From positions 491,362 through 555,361 of the forward strand of contig NZ_JAHXBG010000005.1 in assembly GCF_020103725.1 (NCBI RefSeq): a stretch of 64,000 nt of DNA. The letters are read 5' to 3'. The notes beneath the pieces are model-generated. The model was given only the letters and a program-made list of their open reading frames with translations. It was not told the DNA's origin and made no database searches. The position numbers and the translations under genes are program-made. The DNA comes from Hyalangium gracile (GTDB lineage Bacteria > Myxococcota > Myxococcia > Myxococcales > Myxococcaceae). Shown here in pieces: positions 33,058 through 44,195 of the stretch (its first letter is position 1; each line of letters begins with the position of its first letter).

Positions 33058-36000
33058 TTAACGCCGAGCCTTCTTGGCGGCGGCCTTCTTCGCCGGGGCC
33101 TTCCTGGCAACGGCCTTCTTCGCCGGAGCCTTCCTGCCCGGAGCCTTCTTGGCCGGAGCCTTCTTGGCCGGAGCCTTCTTGGCCGGAGCCTTCTTGGCCG
33201 GGGCCTTCTTGGCGGCAGCCTTCTTGGCCGGGGCCTTCTTGGCAGCGGCCTTCTTGGCCGGAGCCTTGGTCGCGGCAGCCTTCTTCGCCGGAGCCTTCGG
33301 CGCGCTCTTCGTCGCAGCGGCCTTCTTCGCGGGGGCCGCCTTCTTGGCCGGGGCCTTCTTGGCGGCGGCCTTCTTCGCCGGAGCCTTCTCGGCGGCAGGG
33401 CTGCCTTCCTCACCCTGCTTGGCCTGCTCGAACTCGCGCTTCGCGTCGTCCACGAGCCCCATGCTCATGTACGCGACGCCCAGGTCCTCATGGTCCTTGG
33501 CGGTCAGCCCTTCCTTGGTGCTCTCACGAAGCTTGTTGAGCGCGTCGGTGATCTGCGGGTTCACGATGTCGGAACCCTCCTCGAGCTCGCTCTTCAGCTC
33601 CTTGCTGAGGTCCACGGCGCCCTCCGCTGGGGAAGAAGGCGGGGCCACCTTCACCTGTCCCGTCTGGGGGTTGGCGAGCGTGTCCTCTGCTTCCGGCTGC
33701 GTCTCCTGGTTCTCGGGCATGGGGGCCTCCGGGGCCAAACGATCGAGGTTTTCCTGCAGTTTCGCCTTGCGGGCCTTCAGCTCCTCGACCCGGGCCCGGT
33801 CCTTCTCCACCACATCCGGCGGGGCCTTGGCGACGAAGTTCGGGTTCTCCAGCTTGCGCAGCACGCCGGCCAGCTCCTGGTCCGCCCGAGCCAGCTCCTT
33901 GCCCAGACGGTCGCGCTCGGCGTCCACGTCGATGAGCCCGGCCAGCGGCACGTAGATCTCCAGCTCCGAGCCCACGTAGGCGGCGGCCTGCGGAGGCTTG
34001 CGCCCGGGCGGCTCCACGCGCATGTCGGACAGGCCGGCCAGCGGCATCAGGTAGCCGCGGCACCGCTCGATGGTGGCGCGCAGGGCGGAGTTGGTGCTCT
34101 GCACGTGCGCCACCAGCTTCACCGAGGGCGGCAGGTTGCTCTCGCCGCGGATGGCGCGGATGCCCTCGATGGCGGCCACCACGGGCGCCATCTCCGTCTC
34201 GGCCGCGAAGTCCGCCAGCCGCGAGTCCGGCTCCGGATACGGCGAGATCATGATCGAGTCCGCCGTGCGGTGGATGGGCAGCTTCTGCCAGATCTCCTCG
34301 GTGATGAACGGCATGAACGGGTGCAGCAGCCGCAGGATGCGCTCCAGGCAGAACACGAGCACCGCGCGGGTGTTGTCCTTGGAGCGCTCGTCGTCTCCGT
34401 AGAGCGAGCCCTTGGACAGCTCGATGTACCAGTCACAGAACTCGGACCAGAGGAACTGGTACAGCGTGGAGGCGGCGTCGGAGAAGGCGTAGGTCTCCAG
34501 CGCCAGGCGCGTGTCCACGATGGCGCGCTGCAGCCGGGCGAGGATCCACCGGTCCGCCAGCGTCAGCTCGCGCTCCCTGATGGGGCGCGTGTCCAGGCGG
34601 AAGCCGCCCAGGTTCATCAGCACGAAGCGGCTGGCGTTCCACAGCTTGTTGCCGAAGGCCTTGTAGCCGGCGACGCGATCCATCGACAGCTTGATGTCGC
34701 GGCCCTGCTGGGTGAGCGAGGCCAGCGTGAAGCGCAGCGCGTCCGCGCCGAACGCCGGCATCCCCTGGGGGAACTTGTTGCGCAGCGTGGGCGGGAGCTT
34801 GTCCGCCGGAGCGCCCAGGATGATGTCGAGGGGATCGATGACGTTCCCCTTCGTCTTCGACATCTTCTCGCCCTTCTCGTCGCGCACCATCGCGTGCAGG
34901 TAGACGGTGCGGAAGGGCACGTCGCCCATGAAGTGCAGGCCCATCATCATCATCCGGGCGACCCAGAAGAAGATGATGTCGTGGCCCGTCTCCATGACGG
35001 ACGTCGGGTAGAAGGTCTTCAGCTCGGCGGTCTGCTCCGGCCAGCCGAGCGTGGAGAAAGGCCAGAGCGCGGAGCTGAACCACGTGTCCAGCACGTCCGG
35101 GTCCTGCGTGAAGTTCGTGCCGTTGCACTTGGGGCAGTGCGCCGGCTGCTGGCGCGCCACGATGGGCTCGGCCCGGGAGAAGTCCACGCCGCCCACGCGC
35201 ACCGTCGGCGCGTCGATGGGCAGGTCCGTGTCATCCCCCACCCGCGGGCTGCACGCCGTGCAGTAGTAGGCGGGGATCTGGTGTCCCCACCAGAGCTGGC
35301 GGCTGATGCACCAGTCGTGGATGTTGTTCATCCACTGGAAGAACGTGTTCGTCCACGTCTCGGGGACGAACTTCGTGCGGCCCTGCTCCACCGCCTCGAT
35401 GGCTGGCCGGGCCAGCGGCTCGATCTTCACGAACCACTGCGGAGACAGCCGCGGCTCCACCACCGTGCGGCACCGCTGACAGTGGCCCACGGAGAGGTTG
35501 TGCGGCTCCTCCTTCTCCATCAGCCCCTGGAGCGACAGCTCCTCGAGGACCTTCTTGCGCGCCTCGTAGCGCTCCAGCCCCGCGTAGGAGCCGGCCTCCT
35601 TGTTGGTGCGCGCGTTGTCATCGAAGATCGAGATCATCGGCAGGTTGTGCCGGAGCCCCGTCTGGTAGTCGTTGAAGTCGTGCGCGGGCGTCACCTTCAC
35701 CACGCCGGTGCCGAACTCCATGTTCACCAGCTCGGCGTCCGCGACGATGGGGATCTCGCGGCCCACCAGCGGCAGCACCACCGTGCCTCCGGCCAGTCCC
35801 TTGTAGCGCTCGTCATCCGGGTGGATGGCCACGGCGGTGTCGCCGAGCATCGTCTCCGGGCGCGTGGTGGCGACGACGAGGGCCCGGTCGGTGCCCTTCA
35901 CGGGGTAGCGCAGGTGCCAGAGCGAGCCCTTCTGCTCCTCGTGGTCGACCTCCAGATCGCTGAGCGCCGTGTGGCACGAGGGGCACCAGTTGATGAGCTT

Positions 36001-36528
36001 CTGGGCCCGGTAGATGAGCCCTTCCTCGTGCAGCCGGACGAACACCTCGCGCACCGCGGCCGAGGACTTCTCGTCCATGGTGAAGCGCTCGCGGTCCCAG
36101 TCCAGCGAGGCGCCCAGGTACTTGTGCTGCTCGCCGATGCGCTTGCCGTAGGTGTCCTTCCACTCCCAGACTCGCTTGAGGAACTCCGGACGGCCCAGAT
36201 CGTGACGGCTCTTCTTCTCCGTCTTCTTCAGCTCCTTCTCCACCACCATCTGCGTGGCGATGCCGGCGTGGTCCGTGCCGGGCATCCAGAGCGCGTTGTA
36301 GCCGCTCATCCGCTTCCAGCGGATGAGGGTGTCCTCGATGGTGGCGGTCAGCGCGTGCCCCAGGTGCAGGCTGCCCGTCACGTTGGGCGGCGGCAGCACG
36401 ATGCTGAAGGGCGGCTTGTCGGACGAGGACTCGGCGTGGAAGTACTTCTGCTCCAGCCAGAACTTCGACCAGCGGCTCTCGACCTCGGTGGGTTCGTAGG
36501 CCTTGGACAGCTCGATTGTGTCGGTCAT
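33058..36528 (-). CDS. valS: Valyl-tRNA synthetase with histone-H1-like C-terminal tail
   Basis: 1156 residues, about 200 more than usual. The synthetase core is complete: HIGH-type [13 protein letters not shown] (47-58), an editing domain with [14 protein letters not shown] and [15 protein letters not shown], zinc-like Cys pairs (CPSCH, CQRC, CPKC), KMSKT near residue 555, the anticodon-binding helices, and the family coiled coil ending [11 protein letters not shown]. It charges tRNA-Val. After that comes a non-standard extension: a Pro-rich stretch, a TPR-like helix pair ([24 protein letters not shown]) and, from about residue 1046, roughly 110 residues of repeated KAPAKKAA units as in histone H1-like or AlgP-type proteins. 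The frame is open throughout, so the fusion is genuine in this sequence. Confidence 0.96.
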   Translation of the reverse strand: MTDTIELSKAYEPTEVESRWSKFWLEQKYFHAESSSDKPPFSIVLPPPNVTGSLHLGHALTATIEDTLIRWKRMSGYNALWMPGTDHAGIATQMVVEKELKKTEKKSRHDLGRPEFLKRVWEWKDTYGKRIGEQHKYLGASLDWDRERFTMDEKSSAAVREVFVRLHEEGLIYRAQKLINWCPSCHTALSDLEVDHEEQKGSLWHLRYPVKGTDRALVVATTRPETMLGDTAVAIHPDDERYKGLAGGTVVLPLVGREIPIVADAELVNMEFGTGVVKVTPAHDFNDYQTGLRHNLPMISIFDDNARTNKEAGSYAGLERYEARKKVLEELSLQGLMEKEEPHNLSVGHCQRCRTVVEPRLSPQWFVKIEPLARPAIEAVEQGRTKFVPETWTNTFFQWMNNIHDWCISRQLWWGHQIPAYYCTACSPRVGDDTDLPIDAPTVRVGGVDFSRAEPIVARQQPAHCPKCNGTNFTQDPDVLDTWFSSALWPFSTLGWPEQTAELKTFYPTSVMETGHDIIFFWVARMMMMGLHFMGDVPFRTVYLHAMVRDEKGEKMSKTKGNVIDPLDIILGAPADKLPPTLRNKFPQGMPAFGADALRFTLASLTQQGRDIKLSMDRVAGYKAFGNKLWNASRFVLMNLGGFRLDTRPIRERELTLADRWILARLQRAIVDTRLALETYAFSDAASTLYQFLWSEFCDWYIELSKGSLYGDDERSKDNTRAVLVFCLERILRLLHPFMPFITEEIWQKLPIHRTADSIMISPYPEPDSRLADFAAETEMAPVVAAIEGIRAIRGESNLPPSVKLVAHVQSTNSALRATIERCRGYLMPLAGLSDMRVEPPGRKPPQAAAYVGSELEIYVPLAGLIDVDAERDRLGKELARADQELAGVLRKLENPNFVAKAPPDVVEKDRARVEELKARKAKLQENLDRLAPEAPMPENQETQPEAEDTLANPQTGQVKVAPPSSPAEGAVDLSKELKSELEEGSDIVNPQITDALNKLRESTKEGLTAKDHEDLGVAYMSMGLVDDAKREFEQAKQGEEGSPAAEKAPAKKAAAKKAPAKKAAPAKKAAATKSAPKAPAKKAAATKAPAKKAAAKKAPAKKAAAKKAPAKKAPAKKAPAKKAPAKKAPGRKAPAKKAVARKAPAKKAAAKKARR

Positions 36529-36580
36529 CGCGGGGGGCCGGCCCGCGGGCCGGCATCAGATCAGGGTAGGCAACTCAAAC

Positions 36581-37909
36581 TCAGTGCTGCGTCTCTCGGT
36601 CCTTGATCAGCCGATCCAGCTCCTCACGGATGATGGTCTCGGCGAGCTGCGGTACTACCTCCCAGGCGATCTTCTCGATGACTTCACGCGAAGCCTTCGA
36701 GAGCGCCTCTCGCAGCAGGGCCTCTCCGCCATCCGCGGCCACGGGCCGACGGCCCGCGGGGGCCTGCGCCGGGGCGCCAACGTCGAGGGAGATCTCCTCG
36801 GCGCCGCCCGGCTCGGGCAGGGAGTCCTCGATCGAGATGGAAGCCTCGGGCTGTCGCGGCTGCGGCCCACCCTGAGGCGCGGGCGCTCCAAGGCCGAACG
36901 GATCGCGGCCACGCGGCACGGGCTGAGCTCCCGCGGGAGCGGACGGCAGCCCCGCGCCACCCGGCGGACGCGGAATCCCACCGGGCATGCCCGGCGCGGG
37001 CGGCCCACCAGGCCCCGGCGGACGCGCCATGCCCGGCCCCGGAGGCATCCCCGGCCCCGGAGGACGCGCACCCGGCGGCGCACCTGGACCCGGCGGCATT
37101 CCCGGTCCCGGAGGACGCGGAACGGCCCCCGGAGGCACTCCAGGCCCCGGCGGACGCGCCATGCCCGGTCCCGGAGGCATCCCCGGCCCGGGAGGACGCG
37201 CACCCGGAGGCACGCCCGGCCCCGGCGGCATCCCCGGTCCCGGAGGACGCGGAGCGCCCGGCCCCGGCGGCATGCCCGGCCCCGGAGGACGCGCCATGCC
37301 CGGCCCCGGCGGCATCCCGGGTCCCGGCGGCATGCCCGGCCCAGGGGGACGAGCGCCCGGCGGCATGCCCGGCCCCGGCGGCATCCCCGGCCCCGGAGGA
37401 CGCGGAACGCCCGCGGGCCCCGGAGGACGAGGCCCACCGGCGGCGGCGGGAGGAGCCTGAGGACCGGGCGGCCGCGGCGCGGGGGCGGCGGCAGCCTGCG
37501 GAGTCACCTGCGTGGCGGCCGAGGCGGGCATGGTGTTCGACTTCTGCCCCACCATGGCCTTCACCTTGTCGAGCAGCACCTGGCTCTCGAAGGGCTTGGT
37601 GATGTGGTCATCCGCGCGGGCGGCGCGGGCGCGGTTCTCGTCGAAGGCCTCGAAGGTTCCGGCCAGCAGCAGCACGGGGATGTGCTGGGTGTTCGGATCG
37701 CTCTTGAGCGCCTCGCACACCTCGTACCCGCTCTTGCCGGGCATCATCACATCGGCCAGCACCACATCCGGGCGCAGCTCACGGCAGCGGGCGATCGCAT
37801 CCAACCCGTTGTCCACCGCGGTCACCTGGAAGTCCTCGGTCGCGAAGATCATCGTGATGACCTTGCGGATGGTGAGGGAGTCGTCGGCGACCAGCAGATT
37901 CTTCGGCAT
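36581..37909 (-). CDS. romR: RomR-type polarity response regulator
   Basis: 442 residues. Intact receiver at 1 to about 125 (NLLVADDSLTIRKVI, phospho-Asp in VVLADVMMPGKSGYEV, Lys in DDHITKPFE). A low-complexity linker of Pro-Gly-Met repeats (PPGPGMPPGPG-like units) covers roughly residues 150-335. An acidic patch (SISIEDSLPEPGGAEEISLD) follows, and the protein ends in a conserved amphipathic helix (EVIEKIAWEVVPQLAETII). This is the layout of M. xanthus RomR, which sets cell polarity for gliding and type IV pilus motility with MglA/MglB and the Frz system. The identification rests on domain layout, recalled receiver similarity and recalled gene order. Confidence 0.82.
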   Translation of the reverse strand: MPKNLLVADDSLTIRKVITMIFATEDFQVTAVDNGLDAIARCRELRPDVVLADVMMPGKSGYEVCEALKSDPNTQHIPVLLLAGTFEAFDENRARAARADDHITKPFESQVLLDKVKAMVGQKSNTMPASAATQVTPQAAAAPAPRPPGPQAPPAAAGGPRPPGPAGVPRPPGPGMPPGPGMPPGARPPGPGMPPGPGMPPGPGMARPPGPGMPPGPGAPRPPGPGMPPGPGVPPGARPPGPGMPPGPGMARPPGPGVPPGAVPRPPGPGMPPGPGAPPGARPPGPGMPPGPGMARPPGPGGPPAPGMPGGIPRPPGGAGLPSAPAGAQPVPRGRDPFGLGAPAPQGGPQPRQPEASISIEDSLPEPGGAEEISLDVGAPAQAPAGRRPVAADGGEALLREALSKASREVIEKIAWEVVPQLAETIIREELDRLIKDRETQH

Positions 37910-38024
37910 CGGCGTCGGGCCTCGGGGGCATCAACCCCCAGAATTCGTTGGGAAAACAGGGCGTCTGGAGACGGCGGACACCCGGTGTCAATCCGGGCAG
38001 CTTAGGGTTTGCGCTCCGGGGCAA

Positions 38025-38840
38025 TCAAGAAAACATGTGCTGCAGATCCATGAAGAGCACGGGGCCGGGCAGTCCTGGCGCCGTGAACTCCCCGCGCTCG
38101 CTCGTCGGCTCGAAGCGCGGCAGCACGCCGAGCACTCGGGTGGCACACAGCCCCACGTTCTGACCGGCCATCTCCGTGAGGACGAAGAAGGCCTCCACCT
38201 GGGCCGAGGCGCCCAGCATCGCCGGCACCGAGAAGATGGGCCAGAGCACCTGGGCATGGGGGAAGACGCCAGCCACCGCCCCGCTCTGGACAGGTAACAT
38301 ACTGAACGCTTCACCCCGAGTGACGACCTGGGACACCAGGCCCAGCGGCAGCCCGAACAGGCGCCCCTGGGACTCGAAGACGAGGGCTCGCTCCGGCGGG
38401 CTGTCGAGCAGCTGGACGGGCCGGCTCGGAGACGCCGGGTTTCGCGGGACACCGCGCTGCGGCAGGGACTCGGCGATGAGCTCCAGGTAGAGCCGCTCCT
38501 TGTGGAGGATGGCGCCCCGGCTGAGCGGAGCGAGCGTCTCTCCGAGCCCCGCGGGCAGCAGGAAGAACGGGGTGCGCGCCACGTCCGCTACCTCGACGAC
38601 CGAGCGGACGCGCACCGCGAGCGTGGGGCTCACGTCCAGCACCACCACCATGCCCGTCCCGCTCTCGGGCGGCCCGCCGAGCAGGACGGACAGATCCTTC
38701 ACCTCGAGCATGCCTCGCAGGCTGGTGCCGTCACTGCCCGGCAGGGCCACCTCCATGACGGAAGTCGCCTCGATGGCGTAGCGCGTCTCACCCGCCTCGA
38801 CGAGCAGACACAGCCGCCGTCCGCTTTCGAAAGGAGCCAC
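38025..38840 (-). CDS. Tandem CheW-like domain protein
   Basis: 271 residues starting at GTG 38840. Two CheW-like beta modules can be read: the first from RLCLLVEAGETRYAIEATSVMEV to VVVLDVSPTLAVRVRSVVEV, the second from RALVFESQGRLFGLPLGLVSQVV to VGLCATRVLGVLPRF, ending in VLFMDLQHMFS as CheW domains do. It is probably a coupling or scaffold protein for a chemosensory array; no CheA or MCP lies beside it. It is upstream of romR on the same strand (115-base gap), which suggests a link to motility control. Confidence 0.8.
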   Translation of the reverse strand: MAPFESGRRLCLLVEAGETRYAIEATSVMEVALPGSDGTSLRGMLEVKDLSVLLGGPPESGTGMVVVLDVSPTLAVRVRSVVEVADVARTPFFLLPAGLGETLAPLSRGAILHKERLYLELIAESLPQRGVPRNPASPSRPVQLLDSPPERALVFESQGRLFGLPLGLVSQVVTRGEAFSMLPVQSGAVAGVFPHAQVLWPIFSVPAMLGASAQVEAFFVLTEMAGQNVGLCATRVLGVLPRFEPTSERGEFTAPGLPGPVLFMDLQHMFS

Positions 38841-38889
38841 GGGCCGGAGGCTAGCAGCGTCCCGGCCATTGATGGTAAGTCGCGAATCG

Positions 38890-40251
38890 ATGGCGCGGAT
38901 CCTCCTCGTCGATGACGAAAAGATGGCGCGGACCCTCTACGGGGACTACCTGCGCGCGTCCGGGCACACCGTCACGGCGGTCTGCAGGTTCGAGGAGGTC
39001 CGCGAGGCCCTCGAGTCCGCGGAGTATGACGCCGTGGTGACGGACCTCATCCTCCCCGGTGCCGACGGCATGGAGGTGCTCCGCTATACGAAGGAGCGCT
39101 ACCCGGGCATCGAGGTGGTGGTGATCACCGGCCTGGACAAGGTGGACCCGGCCGTGCGCGCCATCAAGAGCGGCGCGGCCGAGTACCTGGTGAAGCCCGT
39201 GGCGCCCGAGGCGCTCCAGCACGCCATCCGCCGCGCCCTCACCACGAGGGATCTGCTGCAGGAGAACGCGTCCCTGCGCCAGTACGTCTCCCTGCTGGAG
39301 ATGGGGCAGCGCATCGCCACCACGCTGGATCGCGACCGGCTGGCCATCGCCGTCTCGAGCGCGCTCGAGGCGCAGACGTGGGCCGGCGGGGTGATCCTGC
39401 TGCTGCGTGACGGAGGCCCCCTGCGGCTCCACGGCTCCGCGGGCCTGGAGCCGGAGCTGGTGTCCAAGCTCGAGCCCCTGCTCTCCGCCCAGCTGCAGGG
39501 CGTGCGCGCCCCCCGGACGCTGGAGGGGCTGCCGGTCGATCATACGCACGTGCTCACCTTCCCCGCGAGCGACGGGGAGCTGCTACTGGGGCAGATCGTC
39601 CTCTTCTTCTCCGACGCGCCTCCGGACAACCTGACGGAGGTGGCCAGCTACCTGTCGCGGCACTACGCGCTGGCGCTGCGCAACCTGGGGCGCTTCGCGG
39701 AGGTGGAGGATCTGGCCTACATGGACGATCTCACCCACCTCTACAACATGCGCTACCTGCACCTGGCGCTGGACCGCGAGGTGAAGAACGCGCAGCAGAC
39801 GGAGGGCACCTTCAGCCTGCTCTTCATGGACCTGGACCACTTCAAGGCCGTGAACGACACGCACGGCCACCTGGTGGGCTCCCGGCTGCTCGTGGAGGTG
39901 GGGCGCGTGCTCAAGGGCTGCGTGCGCGAGCGGGACATCGTCGTGCGCTACGGCGGCGACGAGTACGTGGTGCTGCTGCGCAACACCGACTCGGGCGGGG
40001 CGCTCAAGGTGGCCGAGCGCATCCGGCGCACCATGGAGAACCACCACTTCGTGCCGCGCGAGGGCATCTCCATCACCCTGACCACCTGCGTGGGCGTGGC
40101 CAGCTTCCCCGAGCACGCGCGGGACAAGGGCTCGCTGCTGGACATGGCCGATCGCGCCATGTACCGGGGAAAGCGCGGCACCCGCAACGTCATCTACATG
40201 GCGGCGATGGACCTGGAGGCCACGCCCGCCGAGCGCAAGGTGGCGGGCTAG
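38890..40251 (+). CDS. REC-GAF-GGDEF diguanylate cyclase
   Basis: 453 residues from ATG 38890 (MARILLVDDEKMARTLYG). Receiver to about 120 with Asp in AVVTDLILPGADG and Lys in YLVKPVAP; GAF-like middle; GGDEF domain from about 280 (LTHLYNMRYLHLALDREV). The signature is GGDEY (355-359), an accepted active variant, preceded five residues upstream by the RxxD product-inhibition site (RERD, 346-349). It should make c-di-GMP with feedback inhibition. Divergent from the CheW-like gene by 49 bases, convergent with encC. Confidence 0.93.
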   Translation: MARILLVDDEKMARTLYGDYLRASGHTVTAVCRFEEVREALESAEYDAVVTDLILPGADGMEVLRYTKERYPGIEVVVITGLDKVDPAVRAIKSGAAEYLVKPVAPEALQHAIRRALTTRDLLQENASLRQYVSLLEMGQRIATTLDRDRLAIAVSSALEAQTWAGGVILLLRDGGPLRLHGSAGLEPELVSKLEPLLSAQLQGVRAPRTLEGLPVDHTHVLTFPASDGELLLGQIVLFFSDAPPDNLTEVASYLSRHYALALRNLGRFAEVEDLAYMDDLTHLYNMRYLHLALDREVKNAQQTEGTFSLLFMDLDHFKAVNDTHGHLVGSRLLVEVGRVLKGCVRERDIVVRYGGDEYVVLLRNTDSGGALKVAERIRRTMENHHFVPREGISITLTTCVGVASFPEHARDKGSLLDMADRAMYRGKRGTRNVIYMAAMDLEATPAERKVAG

Positions 40252-40266
40252 CCTCTCCGCCGGACC

Positions 40267-40662
40267 TCAGCGCCGCAGGGTGCCCACGGTGAGCTGCTTG
40301 GGCAGCGGCGGCTCCTGCTCAGCGCCACCCTCTGCTCCGCCCTCACCCACGGCCTCCACCGCCTCGTGCGGGGCGCCCGAGACGATGAGCTGGTACTTCC
40401 TGGAGGCCTCGCGATCGTGCTGGGCCTGCGCGGGATCCAGCCGGGCGATGAGCTGCCAGAAGAGCGCGGCATGCTCGCGCTCCTCGTCCATGACATGCTG
40501 GAGGATGGCCTTGGCCTCCGCGTTGTCCGTCGCTTCGATGTGCGCGGCGTAGAGGTTGATGGCGTCCAGCTCCGCCTCGATGTTCAGCCGGATGGACCGG
40601 GCCAGCTCGGAGTCGGAGAGCTTGCGGGGCACCAGCGAGTGGAACGGGTTGGTCTGCGGCAT
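40267..40662 (-). CDS. encC: Encapsulin cargo ferritin-like protein (EncC type)
   Basis: 131 residues. Ferritin-like two-helix protein of the EncFtn kind: metal ligands Glu31 (IEAELDAINLY) and Glu61/His64 (MDEEREHAALFWQL) match the Glu-Glu-His ferroxidase set of encapsulated ferritins. After a Gly/Glu linker the protein ends LTVGTLRR, nearly identical to the encapsulin targeting peptide of M. xanthus cargo (LTVGSLRR as I recall). It should oxidise Fe(II) inside the encapsulin shell to mineralise iron. The shell gene is not in this window; in M. xanthus encC is likewise unlinked from encA. Converges on the cyclase gene 15 bases away. Confidence 0.9.
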   Translation of the reverse strand: MPQTNPFHSLVPRKLSDSELARSIRLNIEAELDAINLYAAHIEATDNAEAKAILQHVMDEEREHAALFWQLIARLDPAQAQHDREASRKYQLIVSGAPHEAVEAVGEGGAEGGAEQEPPLPKQLTVGTLRR

Positions 40663-40792
40663 GTCGGTCTCCGGGGACCCGGCCAGGGGGCTCGGGTAGG
40701 GCCAGAAGCATCCGCAGGGTCCGGCCTCCGGTCAACGGATTCCGCGTCCTGTGCGTTGCGCAAGAACACAGGCTCCGCCATGCTCCTGGGGC

Positions 40793-42310
40793 ATGGAGAC
40801 TCCCGCCCCGCTCGCTCACCTCCTGCAGGCCCTGGAGGTCGGTGACCTGGCCGCAGCGAAGGCCGCGGCCGTGGCACTCCAGCGCTCGGGGCCGGGCGCC
40901 ACCCAGCTCGCGGCCGAAGTCCTGCACGAGCTGCGCCAGCCACTGCTGGGAGTGAAGGCCTACGCCCAGCTACTGGCCGAGGAGACGGGGCCGGTGGGCC
41001 CGCTGAAGCTGCTGCTGGCGCAGGTGGAGCGGATGGAGCAGATCATCTCCGACTTCGTCCGCCTCTCCAGCGACCGGGCCGCGCCCCAGCAGCGCATGCC
41101 CCTGGCCACCGCCGTGTGGGCCGCGGCCAAGCTCTTCGCCCTGAACTCGGACTCCTCGCGCATCTCCCTGGAGGTGCTGGCCCCGGAGAACATCATCGTC
41201 CAGGGCAACGCGCGGCTGCTGGAGCAGCTCACCCTCAACCTGCTCAACAACGCGCGCGACGCGATGACGGGCCGGGGCCGCATCAAGTTGATGCTCACCC
41301 AGGAGGGCTCTGCGCCGGTGATGTACGTGGCGGACTGGGGCCCGGGCATCCCCCGGGAGATGCGGGACAAGATCTTCGAGCCCTACGTCTCCACCAGCAA
41401 GCGAGGCACGGGCCTGGGCCTGGCGGTGTGCCGGCGCATCGCCCAGGAGCACCGCGCGGAGATCAGCCTGGCGCCCACGGACTCGTTGCCGGACCAGCCG
41501 CCGCCCTCCACCGTCTTCCGAGTCGCCTTCCCTTCCATCGCGCCGGAGGTGCCCACCCAGCGCAAGCGGGTGCTCATCGTCGATGACGAGAGCATCATCC
41601 GCATGGTCTTCCGGGACCTGATGAGCAAGGAGTGCGAAGTCATCGAGGCGGGCACGGCCGAGGAGGCGCTCGAGTTCCTGCGCACCCAGCAGGTGGACCT
41701 CATCGTCACCGACAAGAACCTGCCGGGGCTGTCGGGGCTGGCGCTGGCGCAGCAGGCGCGGACGATGAACCCACAGGCCCGCATCCTGCTGATGACGGGC
41801 TACCCCTCGCTGGGCACCACGCAGGAGGCGCTGGAGCTGGGGGTGATGGACTACCTGCTCAAGCCCTTCGACGACATCCGTCAGGTGCGCGCGCTGATCC
41901 GCGCGGCGCTCGCGGCGCCCCCGCTGCAGCCCCGGGCCGCCACCAACAAGCGAGTGGACGTCATCGACGACAACCCCACCTCCTCGCGCATCGTCACCGA
42001 GGCGCTGGGGCGGCTGGGGCTGGAGCCGCGCCTCATCTCCACCACGGAGGTGGTGGCCATGGAGCCGCCCATGGCGGTGCTCGTGAGCTGGGACTTCACG
42101 CCGGCCTATGGCCGCAAGGCGCTGGAACTGGGCAAGGCGATGGCTCAGGGGGCGCCCTTCATCGTCCTGGTGGAGCACCTCACCATGGAGACGACGCTGG
42201 ACTCGCTGCGCGCTGGAGCCATCGCCTGCCTGCCGCGGCTGCTCTTCGACGCGCCCGCGCTCAGCCGCGAGCTGTCCCGGGCGCTGAAGCTGAGCACCAC
42301 CAACGCCTGA
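40793..42310 (+). CDS. Soluble hybrid histidine kinase with one intact and one degenerate receiver
   Basis: 505 residues from ATG 40793 (METPAPLAHLL). No membrane span. H-box (AAEVLHELRQPLLGVKAYAQLL), N-box (NLLNNARDAM), G1 (DWGPGIP), F-box (IFEPYVST) and G2 (GTGLGLAVCRRI). Receiver 1 (RVLIVDDESIIRM, Asp in LIVTDKNLPGLSG, Lys in YLLKPFDD) is intact. Receiver 2 (VDVIDDNPTSSRIV) has lost the standard Asp position (AVLVSWDFTP) and the Lys (LPRLLF), so it is probably a protein-interaction module. Divergent from encC; followed by strong hairpins. Confidence 0.9.
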   Translation: METPAPLAHLLQALEVGDLAAAKAAAVALQRSGPGATQLAAEVLHELRQPLLGVKAYAQLLAEETGPVGPLKLLLAQVERMEQIISDFVRLSSDRAAPQQRMPLATAVWAAAKLFALNSDSSRISLEVLAPENIIVQGNARLLEQLTLNLLNNARDAMTGRGRIKLMLTQEGSAPVMYVADWGPGIPREMRDKIFEPYVSTSKRGTGLGLAVCRRIAQEHRAEISLAPTDSLPDQPPPSTVFRVAFPSIAPEVPTQRKRVLIVDDESIIRMVFRDLMSKECEVIEAGTAEEALEFLRTQQVDLIVTDKNLPGLSGLALAQQARTMNPQARILLMTGYPSLGTTQEALELGVMDYLLKPFDDIRQVRALIRAALAAPPLQPRAATNKRVDVIDDNPTSSRIVTEALGRLGLEPRLISTTEVVAMEPPMAVLVSWDFTPAYGRKALELGKAMAQGAPFIVLVEHLTMETTLDSLRAGAIACLPRLLFDAPALSRELSRALKLSTTNA

Positions 42311-42319
42311 AAAAGCAGA

Positions 42320-42351
42320 GCCCCGGGGCCTCTCGCGAGGCAACCCGGGGC
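42320..42351 (-). terminator. Rho-independent terminator of groEL
   Basis: GCCCCGGG (42320-42327) pairs with CCCGGGGC (42344-42351), with an inner stem GCCTC/GAGGC and a TCGC loop. On the minus strand it follows groEL and is trailed by CTCTGCTTTTT, giving the expected U-run. It may also stop the converging kinase transcript. Confidence 0.75.
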
Positions 42352-42358
42352 CCGCCGA

Positions 42359-42382
42359 GGACGGCCCGAGCTCAGGCCGTCC
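42359..42382. terminator. Second hairpin between kinase gene and groEL
   Basis: GGACGGCC and GGCCGTCC pair perfectly around an 8-base loop, between the groEL stop and the first hairpin. No T-tract. It likely adds to termination between the convergent genes. Confidence 0.45.
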
Positions 42383-42401
42383 AGGGACCGCTACACGCGG
42401 C

Positions 42402-44051
<1,650 letters not shown>

Positions 44052-44092
44052 CGTAACCTCCTGGAACTACTGGGGAATGGAATTTTCGGGCG

Positions 44093-44119
44093 TTAGCACT
44101 CGGCCCTGGCGAGCGCCAA
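44093..44119 (-). promoter_or_regulatory. CIRCE element (HrcA operator) of groEL
   Basis: TTAGCACTC-N9-GAGCGCCAA. The left arm is a perfect CIRCE half, and the right arm matches GAGTGCTAA at 7 of 9 bases with the standard 9-base spacer. It lies 41 bases upstream of the groEL ATG and just after the -10 box, where HrcA would block transcription. Confidence 0.85.
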
Positions 44120-44145
44120 AATAAGGGTCAGGGCGGGGTTGTCAA
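44118..44145 (-). promoter_or_regulatory. Sigma-70-type promoter of groEL
   Basis: On the minus strand TTGACA (44145-44140) is followed after 16 bases by TATTTT (44123-44118). The CIRCE element begins at the -10 box. This is a housekeeping-type heat-shock promoter. Confidence 0.7.
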
Positions 44146-44195
44146 CACGGAACGTGTCAGGTGTGCCCGGGAGGACGGCTGGAGGGTCGGCGAGC

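Noticed and set aside
33061..33395. Direct DNA repeats at the end of valS
   Set aside because: They encode the Lys/Ala/Pro tail in frame, so I treat them as protein repeats, not as a separate repeat element.
33490..36606. A 1038-codon open frame opposite valS
   Set aside because: Same cause; the valS frame has all synthetase motifs and the antisense product has none.
36987..37460. Short tandem repeats that could suggest a repeat array or CRISPR
   Set aside because: The period is a few codons, there are no spacers, and the repeats keep the reading frame of the RomR-type linker.
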